Source: Sphaerolaimus hirsutus
Taxonomy: Eukaryota > Nematoda > Chromadorea > Monhysterida > Sphaerolaimidae
Assembly (NCBI GenBank): GCA_964036195.1
Contig: OZ038460.1
Location: forward strand, 3,847,504-3,911,503
Length of the DNA stretch: 64,000 bases
Reading direction: 5' to 3'
In this document: in pieces, positions 27,599 to 38,073 of the stretch
Numbering within the stretch: position 1 is the stretch's first letter
How the letters are laid out: every line of letters starts with the position of its first letter
Position numbers and translations under genes: made by a program
The notes under the pieces: model-generated
Told to the model about the DNA's origin: nothing
The model's input: the letters and a program-made list of their open reading frames with translations, nothing else
Database searches by the model: none

Positions 27599-30169
27599 AT
27601 GACGGATGTTATTAGAATGATGAACAACGGCATCAATATGGGTCCGACATGCCCATATCGCGATGTCGACCATACCTGTGCAATCAGAGTAGATCCTCCG
27701 ACGTTTAAAGTAGAAAATACTTCGCCCTATGACTACTTTTATACGGTCCTTCTAGTTGGAGATAGTACCGGCAGTTCACTGAATAACGTGCTGTCACGCA
27801 ATTGCGCGAAATACAATTTACCACTAATAGTGCACTCTTCGAAGGCGCTTTTTCGTGGTAAACGGCTTCCGACAATTGCTGCAGCATTCAGTGAGCTGTC
27901 GCTATCAAGCTGTTATGACGCAGTTATTTTACGCTGTGTGCTGAACGCCTGCGACGCTGAAAATTTTTTTACAGCTGGATTAGGTGTTGCGGCAGTAGAA
28001 AAATACTTTATGACTGGCGTTTCCCAATGTCTGTACGAAATACAAAATTCAATGGGTGTCTCGTTGCAGCCTTATGGCAAGGTTATTCTAAGTTTAATCG
28101 GCCCAACACTGCCCAGGCACATGAAAAACGGATGGAGTAGGGAGTTATTAGTCGAGTGTTTTGACTTTTTTTATAAACTGGAATGCGCATTAGTAGATCT
28201 GATTTCCGAAGGTTTTTCTGATGTCGCCATTTTGCCTTTGATGTCTTTCCTGCGCACAAATTACACTGAATTGTCATGTGATACCGAAACGGACGCTTTT
28301 TTGCACATGGTTTGTCGCGACGGGCTGCATACATCGCGCGTAGGAAACGTGGTTTTATGCCATCTGATCCGATCAGAGCTGTTGAAAATGTGGGTTATTA
28401 ATTGGATTTCACACTTTTCCTTGCAAAATATCACAGTGACATCGTCTCTTACAGGGCGCCGGAAAGGGGAGAGCCAGTGGACAACCAGGACCCTCAGGTG
28501 TGATGTGTACACCAGCAAATACATTGCCGCTCAGCCAACATTTTGCTCGCCAGCAATAAATAGTACGCTAGGTGTAACATGTTCAATTGTTGTTTCTTCT
28601 TTGAGTTCGTGTGTTTTACATTTGGCACTGAGCCAAACAGTTCAAAATTTAAGTTTTTTCTGTAGCCATGAATGGTTAAGGTCATTCGCGCTAGTTTTCT
28701 TTATTTTATCACACGTGTTATGCCAATTCAAAACGCAGAAAGGGTTTAAATTAACCGAAGTAACACGGCTTCTTGTGGTATTGGTGAAAATTCTGTACTT
28801 ATATTCATATTTAATTGAGTCGACACTAAATATTTTGCTCTGGGTATATTGTTGGTATATAGCAATCACTGTGCTTTATTTTGGCATAACTACTGGCGAT
28901 CTGAGTATCCGCATACCTAAAATTCGGGTACTAAAGGGTTTTTCAATTGTCGGAAAGTCGAGCATGACGCTGTGGTTATTTTTGATGGTTTTCTTTTCAC
29001 TGCTGGGGTTGGTAGAAGGAATAAACTTGGTACCTGAAGTTGACACAATAGTTGAGACAATATCACCGATAGGGTCAATCATACCCTTTACCATACTTTA
29101 TCAAAATGCGAGACATCTAAAATGGAAATGCGAGGAGGTCTATGCGGCCGTTCGAAACAGTGGTTGTAGTATACTTTGTTTTGTAGAAATGCATTTCCGA
29201 TGCGCTACAGATGCAATTACAATACCAGGATATAATGCCTCTCACACCTACAAAAAAGGTAAGGAGGCAGGGGGTATTTCTATTTATGTGAAAAAATCTA
29301 TAAAATGTAACGTCATAGACTGTATTTTCTCAGATAATGTGAAGGGTGTGGTTTTTTCACTAAACTGTACACGATACACTGTGATGACATGTTATCTAGA
29401 AAATAATAGCAAAGTGCGTAAGTCACGCATGATTTTGAGAAAAAATATTGAAATTTTGGATGGAATAGGTAATTATTATGATAAATGTACCCAAAAAAAT
29501 GACAAATTCATAGTCCTAGGTGATTTTAACGGGCATATAGGTAGTGACATGTGTGGGATTGAGGGGAATCGATCGGAAATCAATGAAAACGGAAAATTGA
29601 TCAGAGACTGGATTTGTAATCACGATCCAGTGGTTTTAAATAGACAATTCATCTACCCTTGGACATTTGAAAGAACGGGTTGCAAGACCATAATTGACTA
29701 TGTATTTACAAATATACGAGATGATTTTATCTCTGGAGAAATAGATAACTGTGGAACAATATGCCCACTCATCTTGGATCACCATGCTATAGTGATAAAA
29801 TTGTCTGGAACAGCGGCTACTAAGCTTCAACCACAAAAACTTGTTAAACCAAAGGGGGATGAATGGCCAGTTTTTTCAGAAAATTTTGGCTCAACCCACA
29901 CATGTGACTATCTGGAATTTATAGACTGTATAAAATCAGCAGCGGAAAATGCTACCACAGATAGAAGTAAGGTAGGCGAAAAAAATATCCATGTACCAAT
30001 TTCAATTAAAAGGCTTCATCGCAAATTGGCTAAATTAAGAAGAAAATACAAGAAAAATAAGTACACTGAGATTAAAGAGCAAATTGATCATTTAAAATGG
30101 CAACTTAATAAGGAAAAAAGACTTTTGAACAAAAAAAAGGAAAGATCATCAAATCTTACAATTAACTGA
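27599..30169 (+). CDS. LINE polyprotein part: SGNH-esterase-like domain, hydrophobic region, EEP (AP-type) endonuclease
   Basis: 856 codons without a stop. Residues about 49-250 form an SGNH-hydrolase-like domain: GDS at 54-56, a V-I-L-R-C-V-L-N-A block and D-G-L-H at 241-244. Such esterase domains are known from CR1-type LINEs. Residues about 360-480 hold three or four hydrophobic segments that look membrane-spanning, odd for a retroelement protein. Residues about 500-745 are an exonuclease-endonuclease-phosphatase domain: Q-N-A-R near the start, catalytic V-E-M-H, G-D-F-N-G-H at 641-646, I-D-Y-V-F-T, and D-H-H-A near the end. This enzyme nicks target DNA to prime reverse transcription. A basic Lys-rich tail follows. 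The frame breaks just before the RT, at a run of eight A around 30131-30138. An alternative splice reading near 28390-28502 would end the SGNH part earlier. Confidence 0.85.
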   Translation: MTDVIRMMNNGINMGPTCPYRDVDHTCAIRVDPPTFKVENTSPYDYFYTVLLVGDSTGSSLNNVLSRNCAKYNLPLIVHSSKALFRGKRLPTIAAAFSELSLSSCYDAVILRCVLNACDAENFFTAGLGVAAVEKYFMTGVSQCLYEIQNSMGVSLQPYGKVILSLIGPTLPRHMKNGWSRELLVECFDFFYKLECALVDLISEGFSDVAILPLMSFLRTNYTELSCDTETDAFLHMVCRDGLHTSRVGNVVLCHLIRSELLKMWVINWISHFSLQNITVTSSLTGRRKGESQWTTRTLRCDVYTSKYIAAQPTFCSPAINSTLGVTCSIVVSSLSSCVLHLALSQTVQNLSFFCSHEWLRSFALVFFILSHVLCQFKTQKGFKLTEVTRLLVVLVKILYLYSYLIESTLNILLWVYCWYIAITVLYFGITTGDLSIRIPKIRVLKGFSIVGKSSMTLWLFLMVFFSLLGLVEGINLVPEVDTIVETISPIGSIIPFTILYQNARHLKWKCEEVYAAVRNSGCSILCFVEMHFRCATDAITIPGYNASHTYKKGKEAGGISIYVKKSIKCNVIDCIFSDNVKGVVFSLNCTRYTVMTCYLENNSKVRKSRMILRKNIEILDGIGNYYDKCTQKNDKFIVLGDFNGHIGSDMCGIEGNRSEINENGKLIRDWICNHDPVVLNRQFIYPWTFERTGCKTIIDYVFTNIRDDFISGEIDNCGTICPLILDHHAIVIKLSGTAATKLQPQKLVKPKGDEWPVFSENFGSTHTCDYLEFIDCIKSAAENATTDRSKVGEKNIHVPISIKRLHRKLAKLRRKYKKNKYTEIKEQIDHLKWQLNKEKRLLNKKKERSSNLTIN

Positions 30170-32400
30170 TAATAGGGGCAGAGAAATACTTTCAGTATAC
30201 AAGCATATCAATAGAAACTGGCATGAAAGGGCCCATGTAGCACAGATAAAAGATAGTGAAGGCCAAGTAGTTGATACACAAGAAAAAATGAATATAGAAA
30301 TGCGTAAAGTGTGGGACATAATAATAGAACCGAACCCTGGTTCTGATGATTTACCTGAGGTGGAAAAATTGCTGGAACCGTGTGATACCGAAGATATGGT
30401 ACAACCATTTATTATGGCTGAACTAGTCAATGGTATCAAATTGCTCAAAAATAATAAATCAGCTGGTACGACCGAGGTGTACCATGAATTATTAAAACAC
30501 TTGCCTCTTTCTGGACAGGAATCACTTCTAGCTATATACAACAGATGGTTATCAGGTAATGAAATGCCAAATATTGCAAAAGTTTGTAAAATGGTCTTAT
30601 TACACAAAAAGGGGAGTAAGTCGGATATGAAAAACTACCGTACACTTGGCATTAGCTGCAATGTAAAAAAACTGTATATGATACTTTTAAATAATAGACT
30701 TATGAAACTATGTGAGGAAATGAATATTTTTACGGAATTACAGGGTGGTTTCCAACCTAATAGGCGAACATGTGACAATGTTCAGATACTTCAAACTTGT
30801 CACCAATATGCAATATGCAATGGCAACAAATTTGTCACATGCTTTGTTGATGCAGTAAAAGCATTTGATAGGGTGAATCGAGAAAAACTCTGGTACAAAA
30901 TGGGAAAAATGGGTATCCCAGAATCATTGATATCTGCCATAAAAATTGCATATTCAAATATATCTGTACGGATGACATATGATGATTTCACCTCTGATGA
31001 TATGGAATACCCAATAGGGGTAGCCCAGGGGTGCACTTTGAGTCCCACACTTTACACAATCTATATGCATGATCTCGCACATAAGTTGCTACAAACAGGG
31101 TATGGGGCTAAGCTAGGTTGGGGCGAACCTAAATTACCTGGTCTCTTCTTTGCTGATGATATAATAATGATGGCTAATACAGATACAGAACTTCAATTGC
31201 TGTTGCACACCTTTACAGATTGGGCATGGGACTGGAATATTTCCATAAACAAAACAAAATCACATGTGTTAAGATGGGGGGCTAAACCTACTTCTAAAAG
31301 ATGGGAGTTGGGTTACAACTCTGATAAAGAGTTACAGCCAATCAATGAGGCCAATGAGACAAAATATCTAGGTGTCACCTTGACCAGTGACACAGATCCC
31401 TATGAAAAGCATAGGCTTATGGCAGTTGCAAAAATGCGACAGCACAGTTCTCTAGCAATTTTGTCATCATCCAATACTACAAAACCAGCTTTGTTTAGCA
31501 AAATGGCATTTAAAAGTTACATTGAACCAGCTTCAATGTACGGACTTGAGGTGACAGGGATATCAAAATTACATCTTCGTCAATTAGATCGTATCTATTG
31601 GCAAACAATGAAAAAATGTCTTCATATGCCTCCAAGTACAAGTACAGCTAGCCTACTATTAGATTTGGGAGGGGAACTACCCTCAGATAGATATCATCAA
31701 ATGACAATCACTTACATTAACTATATTGAAAAATTAGATGAATCAAGACTGCTAAAAAGAGGTTTAAGGGTAAACAATAACCTAAATTATCCTGCAAAAC
31801 TTGGATCTCAGTTATGCATTGAAGCACGATACAATGAAAGTGCCCAAAATACAGGGTGTGCAACAGCAATGTTAAAAATTCTAACTACAAGAAATGTGAA
31901 ATTAGCTATTAGAAATCATCGGCGTGAAGAATGTATAAAAGTAGTGCAAACTCAGAGTATCAGTACATTGAGAAATGATGTGGGTGTACAATTACATCCT
32001 ACTAAATTACAGTACAATGCTCTAACATGGTTTGGGGCAAGGCATAATGCTGTGAGACAGTTTGGTAAACACGGTAGAAAATACTGTAGAAAATGTAGCG
32101 AAATTCCTGTGAAGGTTGTAGGTGGAGTACTGCACACACTTAACGTGTGTCTGTTTTTAGATAGTGATTGCCAACAGATCTGTGAAACTAAATGCATTAC
32201 AAAATGTGTGCTTTCATCAAACTGGCTCTCAGCAATTATCTGCCCAGTTCATATGGTGCTAATAAACGACATGCTTGTAAAGGGCTTTTCTTGGATGAGT
32301 GATGTTTAATTGTTGACGCGCCAAGGTGTGCAGCTCAGTGGTATTTGTGGCACTAAATAAGGCTAAACTGTTTCCAGTGAGAAATTAACATAGTGGGGGG
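27700..32400 (+). mobile_element. LINE (non-LTR retrotransposon), esterase-endonuclease-RT type
   Basis: SGNH, EEP and RT in this order identify a non-LTR element close in architecture to the CR1/L2 group. The 5' boundary is unclear because the upstream frames are contiguous and in phase. The 3' end lies somewhere after 32309; I see no poly(A) tail or clear terminal microsatellite. I cannot find a target duplication. Confidence 0.75.
30288..32309 (+). CDS. Non-LTR retrotransposon reverse transcriptase (RVT_1)
   Basis: 673 codons from ATG 30288; the frame is already open from about 30141, so the true N-terminus lies in the preceding frame. RT blocks run in order: N-N-K-S-A-G-T near residue 60, a K-N-Y-R block, the Q-G-G-F-Q-P-N-R-R block, D-A-V-K-A-F-D, the G-V-A-Q-G-C-T-L-S-P block, and the catalytic F-A-D-D at 288-291 followed by S-I-N-K-T-K. 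A C-terminal R-K-Y-C-R-K-C cluster suits the zinc-binding tail of LINEs. The enzyme copies the element RNA at the nicked target. It ends at TAA 32307. No RNase H or gag domain follows. The domain itself is undamaged; the only visible lesion is the upstream frame change. Confidence 0.93.
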   Translation: MNIEMRKVWDIIIEPNPGSDDLPEVEKLLEPCDTEDMVQPFIMAELVNGIKLLKNNKSAGTTEVYHELLKHLPLSGQESLLAIYNRWLSGNEMPNIAKVCKMVLLHKKGSKSDMKNYRTLGISCNVKKLYMILLNNRLMKLCEEMNIFTELQGGFQPNRRTCDNVQILQTCHQYAICNGNKFVTCFVDAVKAFDRVNREKLWYKMGKMGIPESLISAIKIAYSNISVRMTYDDFTSDDMEYPIGVAQGCTLSPTLYTIYMHDLAHKLLQTGYGAKLGWGEPKLPGLFFADDIIMMANTDTELQLLLHTFTDWAWDWNISINKTKSHVLRWGAKPTSKRWELGYNSDKELQPINEANETKYLGVTLTSDTDPYEKHRLMAVAKMRQHSSLAILSSSNTTKPALFSKMAFKSYIEPASMYGLEVTGISKLHLRQLDRIYWQTMKKCLHMPPSTSTASLLLDLGGELPSDRYHQMTITYINYIEKLDESRLLKRGLRVNNNLNYPAKLGSQLCIEARYNESAQNTGCATAMLKILTTRNVKLAIRNHRREECIKVVQTQSISTLRNDVGVQLHPTKLQYNALTWFGARHNAVRQFGKHGRKYCRKCSEIPVKVVGGVLHTLNVCLFLDSDCQQICETKCITKCVLSSNWLSAIICPVHMVLINDMLVKGFSWMSDV

Positions 32401-32450
32401 GGTGCTTTTTGGTGCGGAATCTGGACCTCTTTCCAGATAAGCATCTACAG

Positions 32451-33140
32451 GCAAAACATACTCTCTCATATGTGTACTCCGCTGAAACAAGGGCAAAACT
32501 TAGTGCCACATTGCTACAACTGTGCTACACAACTTGGGGCGCGTAAGTAGACATTACCTTTTCCATCCTACCCAAAAAAGAGGTTTTTAATTTAAATAAT
32601 GAATACAATATCTATAATACTCCTCTCGCCATTGACAGAATCCGTATCGACGCGCTTATGCACAACGACACGGCATACCACAGGGAACAATGTGCGCGGC
32701 GATTTATCGACAGCAGGGATCAATGGTGAAGTCCCCTGAAAGATAAAAGTATGTTGTCTAGTTAAGCAGGACTGATTTTGAGTTCAGTGAAGATAAAAGA
32801 TACATAAAATTGTTTGTAAGTTGAAATAAAAATTGTTTGGCGATGGGGTACTTTTACATAAATAGTTGATAGGCTCAACCAGAAAACACTAGAAAAATGA
32901 CACTTACAACACATAGAGCCTGTCTTGTAAAATTCATACCGACGGGCAAGGCATCGTGAAGTTTCATGGCGGTGCTCTGTGTTTAAGGATATGCCAGAGA
33001 ATGGTAATATGAGGTAAAAGTATATATGAGAAGTTTTCCAGTCCTAATGATGTATAAATTAACCTGCAGGTGCTCTGGAGCACCATCATTGGTATGCACC
33101 AGGTGGACAACACATCCGACGTGCGTGCCGTGCTCAGTAG
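32451..33140 (+). other. Three exon-like segments with matching phases, product unknown
   Basis: Segments 32451-32542, 32639-32725 and 33070-33140 are bounded by good signals (ATCTACAG, GTAAGTAG, TTGACAG, GTGAAG, CCTGCAG) and are GC-richer than the spacers. Spliced together they are open in two frames, so the coding frame is undecided. They may be downstream exons of the 22-27.6 kb gene left on the far side of a LINE insertion. No domain is recognised. Confidence 0.3.
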
Positions 33141-34231
33141 ACAACAACAGCTGAGCCCTGACAATGGAAAAATTTTACGGTATGTATGTAAGTCTAAATA
33201 TAAGAAAAAACACGGTAAAACGATTTTGAAAAAATGTATATAAATATGCCCATCTTACTGGTGCATGTTCCCATAGATATTGAGGCCGGAAGGTACATAT
33301 ATCTTGGAAATGTGCTCATCAATACTGATTTTAATCGTAAACTGGCTGGTACGGAAATCGGCCTTATAACTCAGTATATTCGGAGATAAGCCGGAAAAAA
33401 CGGGGCTAATACGGAAAATGGATGACATTTTGTCGTGAAAGGAAGATTCTAACTGATTTGTGAAAAATATGGAAATATTCGGTATACATTTCGTAGATGT
33501 TTATTGTTCATAATATGAATGTATCGAAATAATGGTGAAATCAATTGGGCGTATACGTTAATGGGAAAGTATAAAGATATTTCAAGAATGTGTGTAAAGA
33601 AAAAATGGGGATGTCAAATTATGCATGGAACATTAATCTTAATGATACGAACGCAGGAGCGGCGTGCAACAACACTTGTGGCCGCAGAGTTCACGGCTGG
33701 CATCACGTGATAACAACGTTGACAGCTGGCTGTGATTTCGATCCAAAATTCAAATTTGTATCGTGTATTGTATTAAAAGTTTTTTTAAACCATTTTGAAC
33801 AACTTGTTTTTTGACAAAAAAAATTTTTCTTAAAAGCTCCCAAATATGTTTGAGTCAACATATACAGGTATATCAGCAAGTGCCATGCCAGTACTTTGTG
33901 ATGGTATAACACATAGCGTACTACTAAAATTTTCGCTGTACGTAGTTTAGAAAAAACGGTTTCAATGCTTGCATTTAAAAACGGTATTTTAAAAAACTTT
34001 GAAAAAACACCAGCCATCCCTACTTCTCACTTTTAAATTTACTTCCATTTCAACATTTCACTTCACATTTCTAAATGCACTTCTCTTTTAATCTTTTACT
34101 TCTCACTTCTGGGTAAACTGCTCTTCCTTTTGTTTTCAACTTGCGGAATTGACTCCAGCCTCCAAGACATTGGGAAGTATTTTAAAGTATAAAAAAAACT
34201 TTTCTGCAGAAAAAAATAAACTGCTTGCAAA
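33141..34231. other. No gene recognised
   Basis: AT-rich DNA with short frames. The acceptor-like ACGAACGCAG at 33647-33656 is followed by 18 open codons ending in TGA (33708), possibly a last exon. At about 34020-34158 lies a decayed family B copy (TTCACTTC words, ending GCGGAATTGACTCCAG). Confidence 0.35.
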
Positions 34232-34694
34232 CAGTGGCGTAGCCATGGGGGGGGGATGGGGGGGGGCGACCGCCCCCCCTTCCGGGGTGAGACCTAGAAA
34301 TGTACGGTAATGTGTTCTCGTGCAACGATTTTGGGGTCAATTTTCAAAAATTTTGCGCGCAAACGCGCATTTGTGCTTCACATTACAGGCATTTTTATAT
34401 CACAGGTCGCGATCGGCTCAAGCTGGGTGAAAATGCGCTCAATTCTGTCGATGTCGCTGTATACGTATGTGTAAAATACATACATTTACAGTGGTCTGTG
34501 GCACCAATGGCGCCATGGCGCGGCGCCTACGAATGCGCCAACACCATGGCGTGGCGCTTACGAATGGCGCCAGCGCCATGGCGCAAGTTCCCTACTACAG
34601 GGGTCAAATTTTAAGGGGGCGGCCCGTTCGCCGGTCTCCGTAAACAATCCTACCCCCCCCCCCCCTACGCTCAAAAATCCTGGCTACGCCACGG
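34232..34694. mobile_element. hAT-like MITE, CAGTGGCGTAGCC ends, 8-bp duplication CTTGCAAA
   Basis: It starts CAGTGGCGTAGCCATGG and ends CTGGCTACGCCACGG, flanked by CTTGCAAA on both sides (34224-34231, 34695-34702). It has G/C homopolymer runs inside both ends and a GCGCC array at 34506-34590. Sister of 9149-9592. Confidence 0.85.
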
Positions 34695-35003
34695 CTTGCA
34701 AAGAATTTGAGGCATTACCTAAACTCACAAGCGATTCAGGCAAAATATACACGTTGTCCAGCAACAAAGTGTCACCTCCATGAGCACTATGTATTTATGT
34801 CCAAAATGTTCATAAACGAGTACTTAAAACGTCACACGCTGGTGACGCAAATACATTTACCTAGTAATTAGATACATATGACTAGTTACAAGTGGTTTGA
34901 GAGCTGTAAAAATGCAAGCGTCACATGTTATATACACGGCGGACATCACACTTAGTATGGGAGCCTACCATAACCGATAACCCATCTGAATAGTGACCAA
35001 ATA

Positions 35004-35468
35004 TACCGTATTACCTCGAAATACCCCCAGGGGGTTTATTATTTCGCCAGCTAAATTTTAGGGGGGGATAATTCGAGGGGGGGTTTATTCGAGGGGGGGT
35101 CTATTATTTCGCCAGAAATTTTCGGAAATTCCCCATACGCAGACGTAGAAAAATCGAACAATCACATAGATTTATATGTGTTTATAGGCATATATTACTG
35201 TATATACACAAAAACCCTGTGTTTATAGGCATATATTACTGTATATACACAAAAACCCTTCCCTAACGTCACTTAATCATCAGTTTTAACGTGTGTTCTG
35301 CATAGTACAGATCACAAACTGCGGTATTGTCATGTACGTTCACGTTACACTCAATTTTAGGGGGGGTATTTCGAGGGGGGGGTTTATTATTTCCTCAGCC
35401 GAAATTTAGGGGGGGTATTTCGAGGGGGGGGGTTAATTCAAGGGGGGATAATTCGAGGTAATACGGTA
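35004..35468. mobile_element. TACCGTATT-ended MITE (family F)
   Basis: The left end is TACCGTATTACCTCGAAA and the right end TTCGAGGTAATACGGTA. The interior iterates TATTTCGAGGGGGG and has a direct repeat of about 50 bases (35174-35266, around ATATTACTGTATATACAC). Confidence 0.7.
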
Positions 35469-36844
35469 TACAGTTTTTTATCATAATATTTCTGTTTTAC
35501 TATGCAACCATTAAATACGAAATTTATCACAAACTTTTATTCAGTAAATTATGGTAGGGTTCTGCGCATACTTTGTTGTCCGCCGGGCATAGTGAGAAAT
35601 ATAGAGGGGAGTACGGTAAGTGAAACGTCTTTCCAAGCCCCATAAGGCAAATATTTGTGATGAAAATGCAATGCGATGAAATCTCCAGTAACCAAGAAAC
35701 CGTTATGGAGGGTTTACACTTAACTGTCCATTTTTCACTTCTTCCGTTCTACATAAAACAAAGCAACGTAAGGAGGAAGTAAATATGCTACATCGATTTG
35801 CAAGTAAATAAATATTTCAATGGATCTGGGACTCAAAAGAATTCTAAATTCGAATCTCCCGTGAAAACGCGCTATATGCGAATCATAAGATCACACAGAC
35901 TATTTTACTGTCCTCAACTTTCAGTCTCGCTTTTTTCAATACGATCATGCAACGAGAAAACTGACCATATGTAAATAAACAAAGAGTGCACGCCGGCAGA
36001 CCACACGAACATTTCAGCGCACTGCACTGGTAATACATACATTGCATCGCTATACATTGCATTGCACTGCAATGATCAATTTCACCTGACCGCAGTGGTG
36101 AAAATGGCGACCATTTTTACCTTCCTATCTGCGTTAGGTCCGACCCGAGTTCATTCGTGACTCGAGCCAAAAATTGGTGTTGGACTGATAGTGACAAAGC
36201 CAGTCCGGCACGCTGTAGAAAGTAGATAAAATTTCATGTATAGTCATGTGAAATGTAGAATTTCAAATAAAATTTAAAAATTTCCGGCTTTTTAACATCT
36301 TTCATGACATTTTGCATGGCATTCTACATACATTTCACACGGTCTGGCACCCGAGACCAATTCCTCAAGTGGCAAGTATTCTCGCTAGCGAATTTATTAG
36401 AATTAGAATTGTAATTGCGGTGAATAAGTGCGACCCGAATCCGGAATGAAAACAGATCGCCAAAACGTAAACTCGAGTTGTCGGAGCATCAAATCAGGCC
36501 GGGTCAAAAACGGGTCAAATACCCATCCCTACAAACGCCAGGCCATTATCGCAGTGCAGTGCACTGCTACGCGGTTGAACTTTGGCTCGGAAACAACGCA
36601 CAGCGTCATAATTACAAATACAACGCACGGCATACAAATAACAAGTACAAATATGCGGTGCGCCCACGCGACCAGCGTGTTTCCGTCCAGGGATGGAATG
36701 GCGGAGTGTGAGTGACATATGAAACTTTGAGGGAAAACTTTATTGGTTTAAAGTGAGTGGAAAATTGTGACAGGTGGCCACTGTTAAGGGCACCATGGCG
36801 CCTTTTGGCAATGAAAATGTTTTGTAGGTTGTATTGATGTTATG
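35469..36844. other. No gene recognised; one decayed fold-back element
   Basis: Single-copy DNA with only short frames. At about 36201-36351 lies a divergent copy of the GTGCCAG superfamily (TTTCATGTATAGTCATG on the left, TTCATGACATTTTGCATGGC on the right). The frames at 36428-36718 on both strands show no domain. Confidence 0.35.
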
Positions 36845-37033
36845 GTGCCAGTCCCGGACCCTGTAAAATGCCCTGTCAAATGTCAAATGTCATGCAAAGT
36901 GTCAAAAGTCATGTAAAATGCACGGTAAAATGGCAAACGTACGTTTTAATTTTACCGTGCATTTAACATGACTTTTGACACTTTGCATGACATTTGACAT
37001 TTTACAGGGTCTGGGTCCTGGGACTGGCACCAG
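36845..37033. mobile_element. Intact family A element outside any visible gene, GT...AG ended
   Basis: It reads GTGCCAGTCCCGGACCCTG at the left and GGGTCCTGGGACTGGCACCAG-like sequence at the right, a near-perfect inverted repeat starting with GT and ending with AG on either strand. The arms are the same words as the receptor introns, with the ACGTACG centre. No flanking exons are recognisable, so this copy shows what the element looks like without a gene. Confidence 0.8.
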
Positions 37034-37167
37034 TAAAGCTTGTTTTGTAAAGGTTTGTAAAGAAATGAACCACCAATTCCACAACCCACAAAGCAGCTGC
37101 ATTCACCACGTGTTTACAAGAAATCTGGCCGAAATCCGTGTCAACTGTCCAAGTGCCAGTTTACGTC

Positions 37168-37350
37168 TGGGGGCACTCCAAGACCCTGTAAAGTGCCCTG
37201 TAAAATGTCAAAAGTCATGTAAAATTCCCGGTCAAATGGCAAAGGTATGTTTGCAATTTAACCGGACATTTTACATGACTTTTGACACTTTTGCATGACA
37301 TTTGACATTTTAATGGGCATTTTACAGGGTCCGGACTCCGGGACTGCCCC
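37168..37350. mobile_element. Family A element, GGGGGCACTCC / GGGACTGCCCC ends
   Basis: Same arms and the same altered GGGGGCA end as receptor introns 1, 3, 8 and 10. It lies 135 bases from the previous copy. No coding exon is visible around it. Confidence 0.75.
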
Positions 37351-37434
37351 ATGGTTTCATGGAATGCAGATTATCTGTGTCAATTTACACAGATGAATTG
37401 CATTCGAAGTGGAAATTAACGGTGATATTCACGG

Positions 37435-38054
37435 TGTTATGCCACCATTTTGTAGGCATTTATTTTCCCTATATTTCAATTCATTTTCTTATGGTAGGTT
37501 TGAATTTTCCAACTGCGACAAGTTTTGTATTGCGCCATCACTTAGGTATTCCCCCACGCAGCGCTGTTGCATTTTCATGCCACTATGTATTTATGTATGC
37601 GCTGTGTACTCATGTGCCGCGGAACCGTTCGCGTGTGGTGATTTTTAGGTGTTCTGTTTTCATGTCTATGTATTGCGAGTATGCATTATGTACTCCTGTG
37701 GTGTCGACAAGACATTCTGTCGCCACCGTTTTTTCATGTGTTGCATTAGGTGCCCCCCCCATCCTGTTTGTGTCCAGCCGATATTTTGAATCGGCTGGCA
37801 GTCAATGTTTTCGCTATTTCCGCGTGAATATTTTCTCTATTTTTCCTGACCTATTTATGATTGATTTCCCCCCAATTTCTACCTAATTATTGGACCGATT
37901 TTGCTTAAATGAAGCACCTGAAATTGAAATTGGGCCTTGGAATTTATTTGCGGCACTTGCCCAAACACAATTAAGTGTAGTTCGGCTGCCGCTCATCAAT
38001 CAACAACCCCCCATCAAGCAAAACTTCAATGACCGCAATTTCGCGGTCATTACA
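37435..38054 (+). repeat. Left LTR, 620 bp
   Basis: It ends in a hairpin, AATGACCGC paired with GCGGTCATT (38029-38052), just before the terminal CA. Frames of up to 175 codons across it are duplicated in the right LTR and are not genes. Confidence 0.93.
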
Positions 38055-38073
38055 TGGTGACTGTACTGGGAGC
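38055..38073 (+). other. Candidate tRNA primer-binding site
   Basis: TGGTGACTGTACTGGGAG starts directly after the left LTR. PBSs commonly begin TGG, complementary to the CCA end of a tRNA. Which tRNA ends this way cannot be decided here. Confidence 0.55.

Noticed and set aside
33070..33180. A third reading of the 33.07-kb segment joined to 32639-32725
   Set aside because: It reads well across these two segments but the first segment (32451-32542) has stops in the required frame, so it cannot be chosen over the other two without transcripts.
37359..37886. 175-codon frame, with a near copy at 41755-42222
   Set aside because: Both lie in the two LTRs. The copy exists because the LTR is duplicated, not because a gene is.
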